Source: Hydrangea macrophylla
Taxonomy: Eukaryota; Streptophyta; Magnoliopsida; Cornales; Hydrangeaceae
Length of the DNA stretch: 64,000 nucleotides
NCBI GenBank assembly: GCA_033977485.1
Contig: CM066993.1
Location: forward strand, 26,278,001 to 26,342,000
Direction of reading: 5' to 3'
Shown: positions 62,608 to 64,000 of the stretch, one piece after another
How the letters are laid out: every line of letters starts with the position of its first letter
Position numbering within the stretch: position 1 is the first letter of the stretch
Notes under the pieces: generated by a model
Database searches by the model: none
Told to the model about the DNA's origin: nothing
The model's input: the letters and a program-made list of their open reading frames with translations, nothing else
Position numbers and translations under genes: made by a program

Positions 62608-64000
62608 GTAAGGTCTACATGACCCCCTTTATTTTTTTTCTGTTAAAACCGTAAGGGGGTGCCCTCCCTTGGTCCTATAACCAATTTATCTTAGTCTTGT
62701 TGGTATTTTTTTATTTTCTTTTCATTTTTGTTTCATTTTCTGTCTCTGTGTATTCTTCTGTGCTCGATCTATTGAGCTAGGCTCAAGTGATCGAACCTGG
62801 CCTTGTTCAATCGATCGAATATTCCTCGATTGATTGAACCTATGTAGAGACAAAATGCTTCTTTTTCCTAATTTTTATGTTTTAACTTGTCTTAGCTTCT
62901 CGTTTTTCCATTTTAGGTTCGTCGTCATGAATCCCATAACCGGCTAACAATGAGAAATGCCTTTTCATCTGACCATTCCTGATCCGGTGCCTAATCATGG
63001 ATTTTAGAATTCGCTTGACCAGTCGTGGTATACGTGGTTCTTTAGCCACCGTAAGATCATGCTGGAGAGACCCCTCAAGACGGTCTGGCTTTCAGCTCTA
63101 TGGTTCCTGGCTGGAATTCGTGACATGCTGCAATGGTTTCGGATGTTGACCCACAACAAAAGGGTCAATATTTTGTGGGTGTGAGAGGCATGCACCACCA
63201 TGATCAAGGACCCAGCCCCCTCATTCATATATTGCTCATTTATCCGGGGGCGGGAGATCATATTCAGCCCTGCTACATTAACCGCAGCTCTAGGAGTCCC
63301 ATAGGAGCTTGAGTGTGATTGTCCATAGAGATTGGGAGCTCCTGAGACCCCATATGTTGCAATTGTACAAGAGTTTATAGGTGATGTTGTCTAGTTCTGG
63401 AATGGCTCATCGCTTATCAAGGATCACCACCTGACAGACGACTACCACATTTTCCACTTGGTGCTGTGTAACTGCATCTTCTCAACTTTTTATCATGAGA
63501 AGCTAGCACTATGGTACATTCGGGCATTGTACGCTATGGGAACAAGAAAGAGGGTACGAGAAAGAGGGTCTGCCTCCCACGCCTTTATATTGAGTTCTTA
63601 GTGCAGCCCACGTGCTACATTTCTGCAAAGAAACACCTGAAAGGTGCGTGGGCCATTCATAGTGTCGTGGCCCAGTCTGGTTTGCTCCCACTCTCGGCTG
63701 ACGCATTTCAGGCTTCTTTGAGTAGATTCGGTAAGACGGCTGCCCACCGCTCAGATGCCCAGAAGAGAAAAAGAAAAGGAAAAGGCTAAGGCAAAGAGAA
63801 AGTTGGAGCAAAGAAGAAGAGGAGAGGTGGCACAGACACCGAGGGCGCTACTTCAGGGATGCCCACATCGGCTGAGGAGCTGGATTCTGAAGAGGAGGAG
63901 GATCCTATCACTGCTACGTAGCAGTTTGAGCTGAGACAGAGATTTCAGGCTCTAGCCCAGGGAGAGTTGTCATCTGTGTCTCTCCAGACTCTCCATACAT
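62608..64000 (+). pseudogene. AthG env-position protein, degenerate, with apparent leader intron
   Basis: GTAAGG at 62608 and CCATTTTAG ending at 62916 delimit a 309-nt intron-like segment. Eleven bases later an ATG (62927) opens a frame quickly hit by stops. Further on, readable pieces include DQSWYTWFFSHRKIMLERPL, KTVWLSALWFLAGIRDMLQW, FIYCSFIRGREIIFSPATLT, DYHIFHLVLCNCIFSTFYHE and LALWYIRALYAMGTRKRVRE. They resemble the putative plant transposon protein found downstream of pol in Athila-like elements; this match is from memory and moderate. Many stops and frame changes show it is not functional. It runs out of the window with an acidic, Glu-rich stretch. Confidence 0.55.

Larger units (their letters stand above)
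19761..64000 (+). mobile_element. AthG: Athila-lineage Ty3/gypsy element, split by three insertions
   Basis: Own sequence is 19761-21975, 43051-43502, 46489-49227 and 59179-64000; the rest is inserted elements. Lineage evidence is the tRNA-Asp primer site, the Athila-type gag (GEFQFCNRMIQIFQSFHG), the FMDD reverse transcriptase and a long non-pol 3' region. Across two of the three insertions (TatD and ChrF) the protein frame resumes after removing the insert and one copy of the 5-bp duplication, which proves those insertions cut a coding region. At the solo LTR the gag frame is shifted on the far side. Stops and frameshifts in every domain show the element is dead and older than its inserts. 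The 3' LTR lies right of the window. Confidence 0.88.

Overview
This window is plant nuclear DNA, most likely from a eudicot, and is built almost entirely of nested LTR retrotransposons. I see no tRNA, rRNA, CRISPR array or free-standing host gene. The lineage calls rest on visible protein motifs and primer-binding sites: Tat, Athila and chromovirus lineages of Ty3/gypsy, plus a Ty1/copia remnant. These are plant-specific combinations. The species cannot be named from the sequence.

Layout from left to right. (1) 1-15739: TatA, a large Tat-lineage element on the minus strand. Its 3' LTR lies beyond the left edge. It has a 3.5-kb 5' LTR, a tRNA-Arg-type primer site, and a gag-pol frame broken by a single stop codon. 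Between pol and the missing 3' LTR it carries an antisense, intron-containing plant mobile domain (PMD) gene that looks intact. (2) 15740-17461: a minus-strand gag fragment and a Ty1/copia LTR remnant. (3) 17462-19760: GagC, a small plus-strand element with only a decayed gag. (4) 19761 to the right edge: an old, decayed Athila-lineage element on the plus strand, AthG, which has been cut open by three insertions. These are TatD (21976-43045, in gag), a solo chromovirus LTR (43503-46483, in gag) and ChrF (49228-59173, in reverse transcriptase). Each has a perfect 5-bp target-site duplication: GATGA, GATCT and CATGC. TatD itself holds ChrE (30359-37146, duplication ATTGA). The nesting order together with LTR-LTR divergence by eye gives the age order AthG, then ChrF, then TatD, then ChrE, the youngest.

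AthG still shows gag, a CCHC knuckle, protease, reverse transcriptase, RNase H, integrase and a degraded env-position region with an apparent intron, but every part has stops or frameshifts. TatD has no pol. It keeps a 202-codon mini-gag, a leader that matches TatA, and a 3' region filled with minisatellites. ChrE has almost no coding capacity. ChrF keeps two zinc knuckles and an integrase-end chromodomain but has lost protease, reverse transcriptase and integrase core. These elements could move only with enzymes supplied by relatives.

The most unusual signal is RNA-like structure. TatA and TatD share several hairpin motifs whose stems are kept by compensatory base changes. One is a bulged double-stem motif with seven copies. 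Others are inverted repeats around polypurine-tract-like sequence, and a leader hairpin near the primer site. The minisatellites of TatD are also mostly built on inverted repeats. The chromovirus elements have their own covarying hairpin next to the polypurine tract. Together with the antisense PMD gene, this is the material I consider most worth checking.
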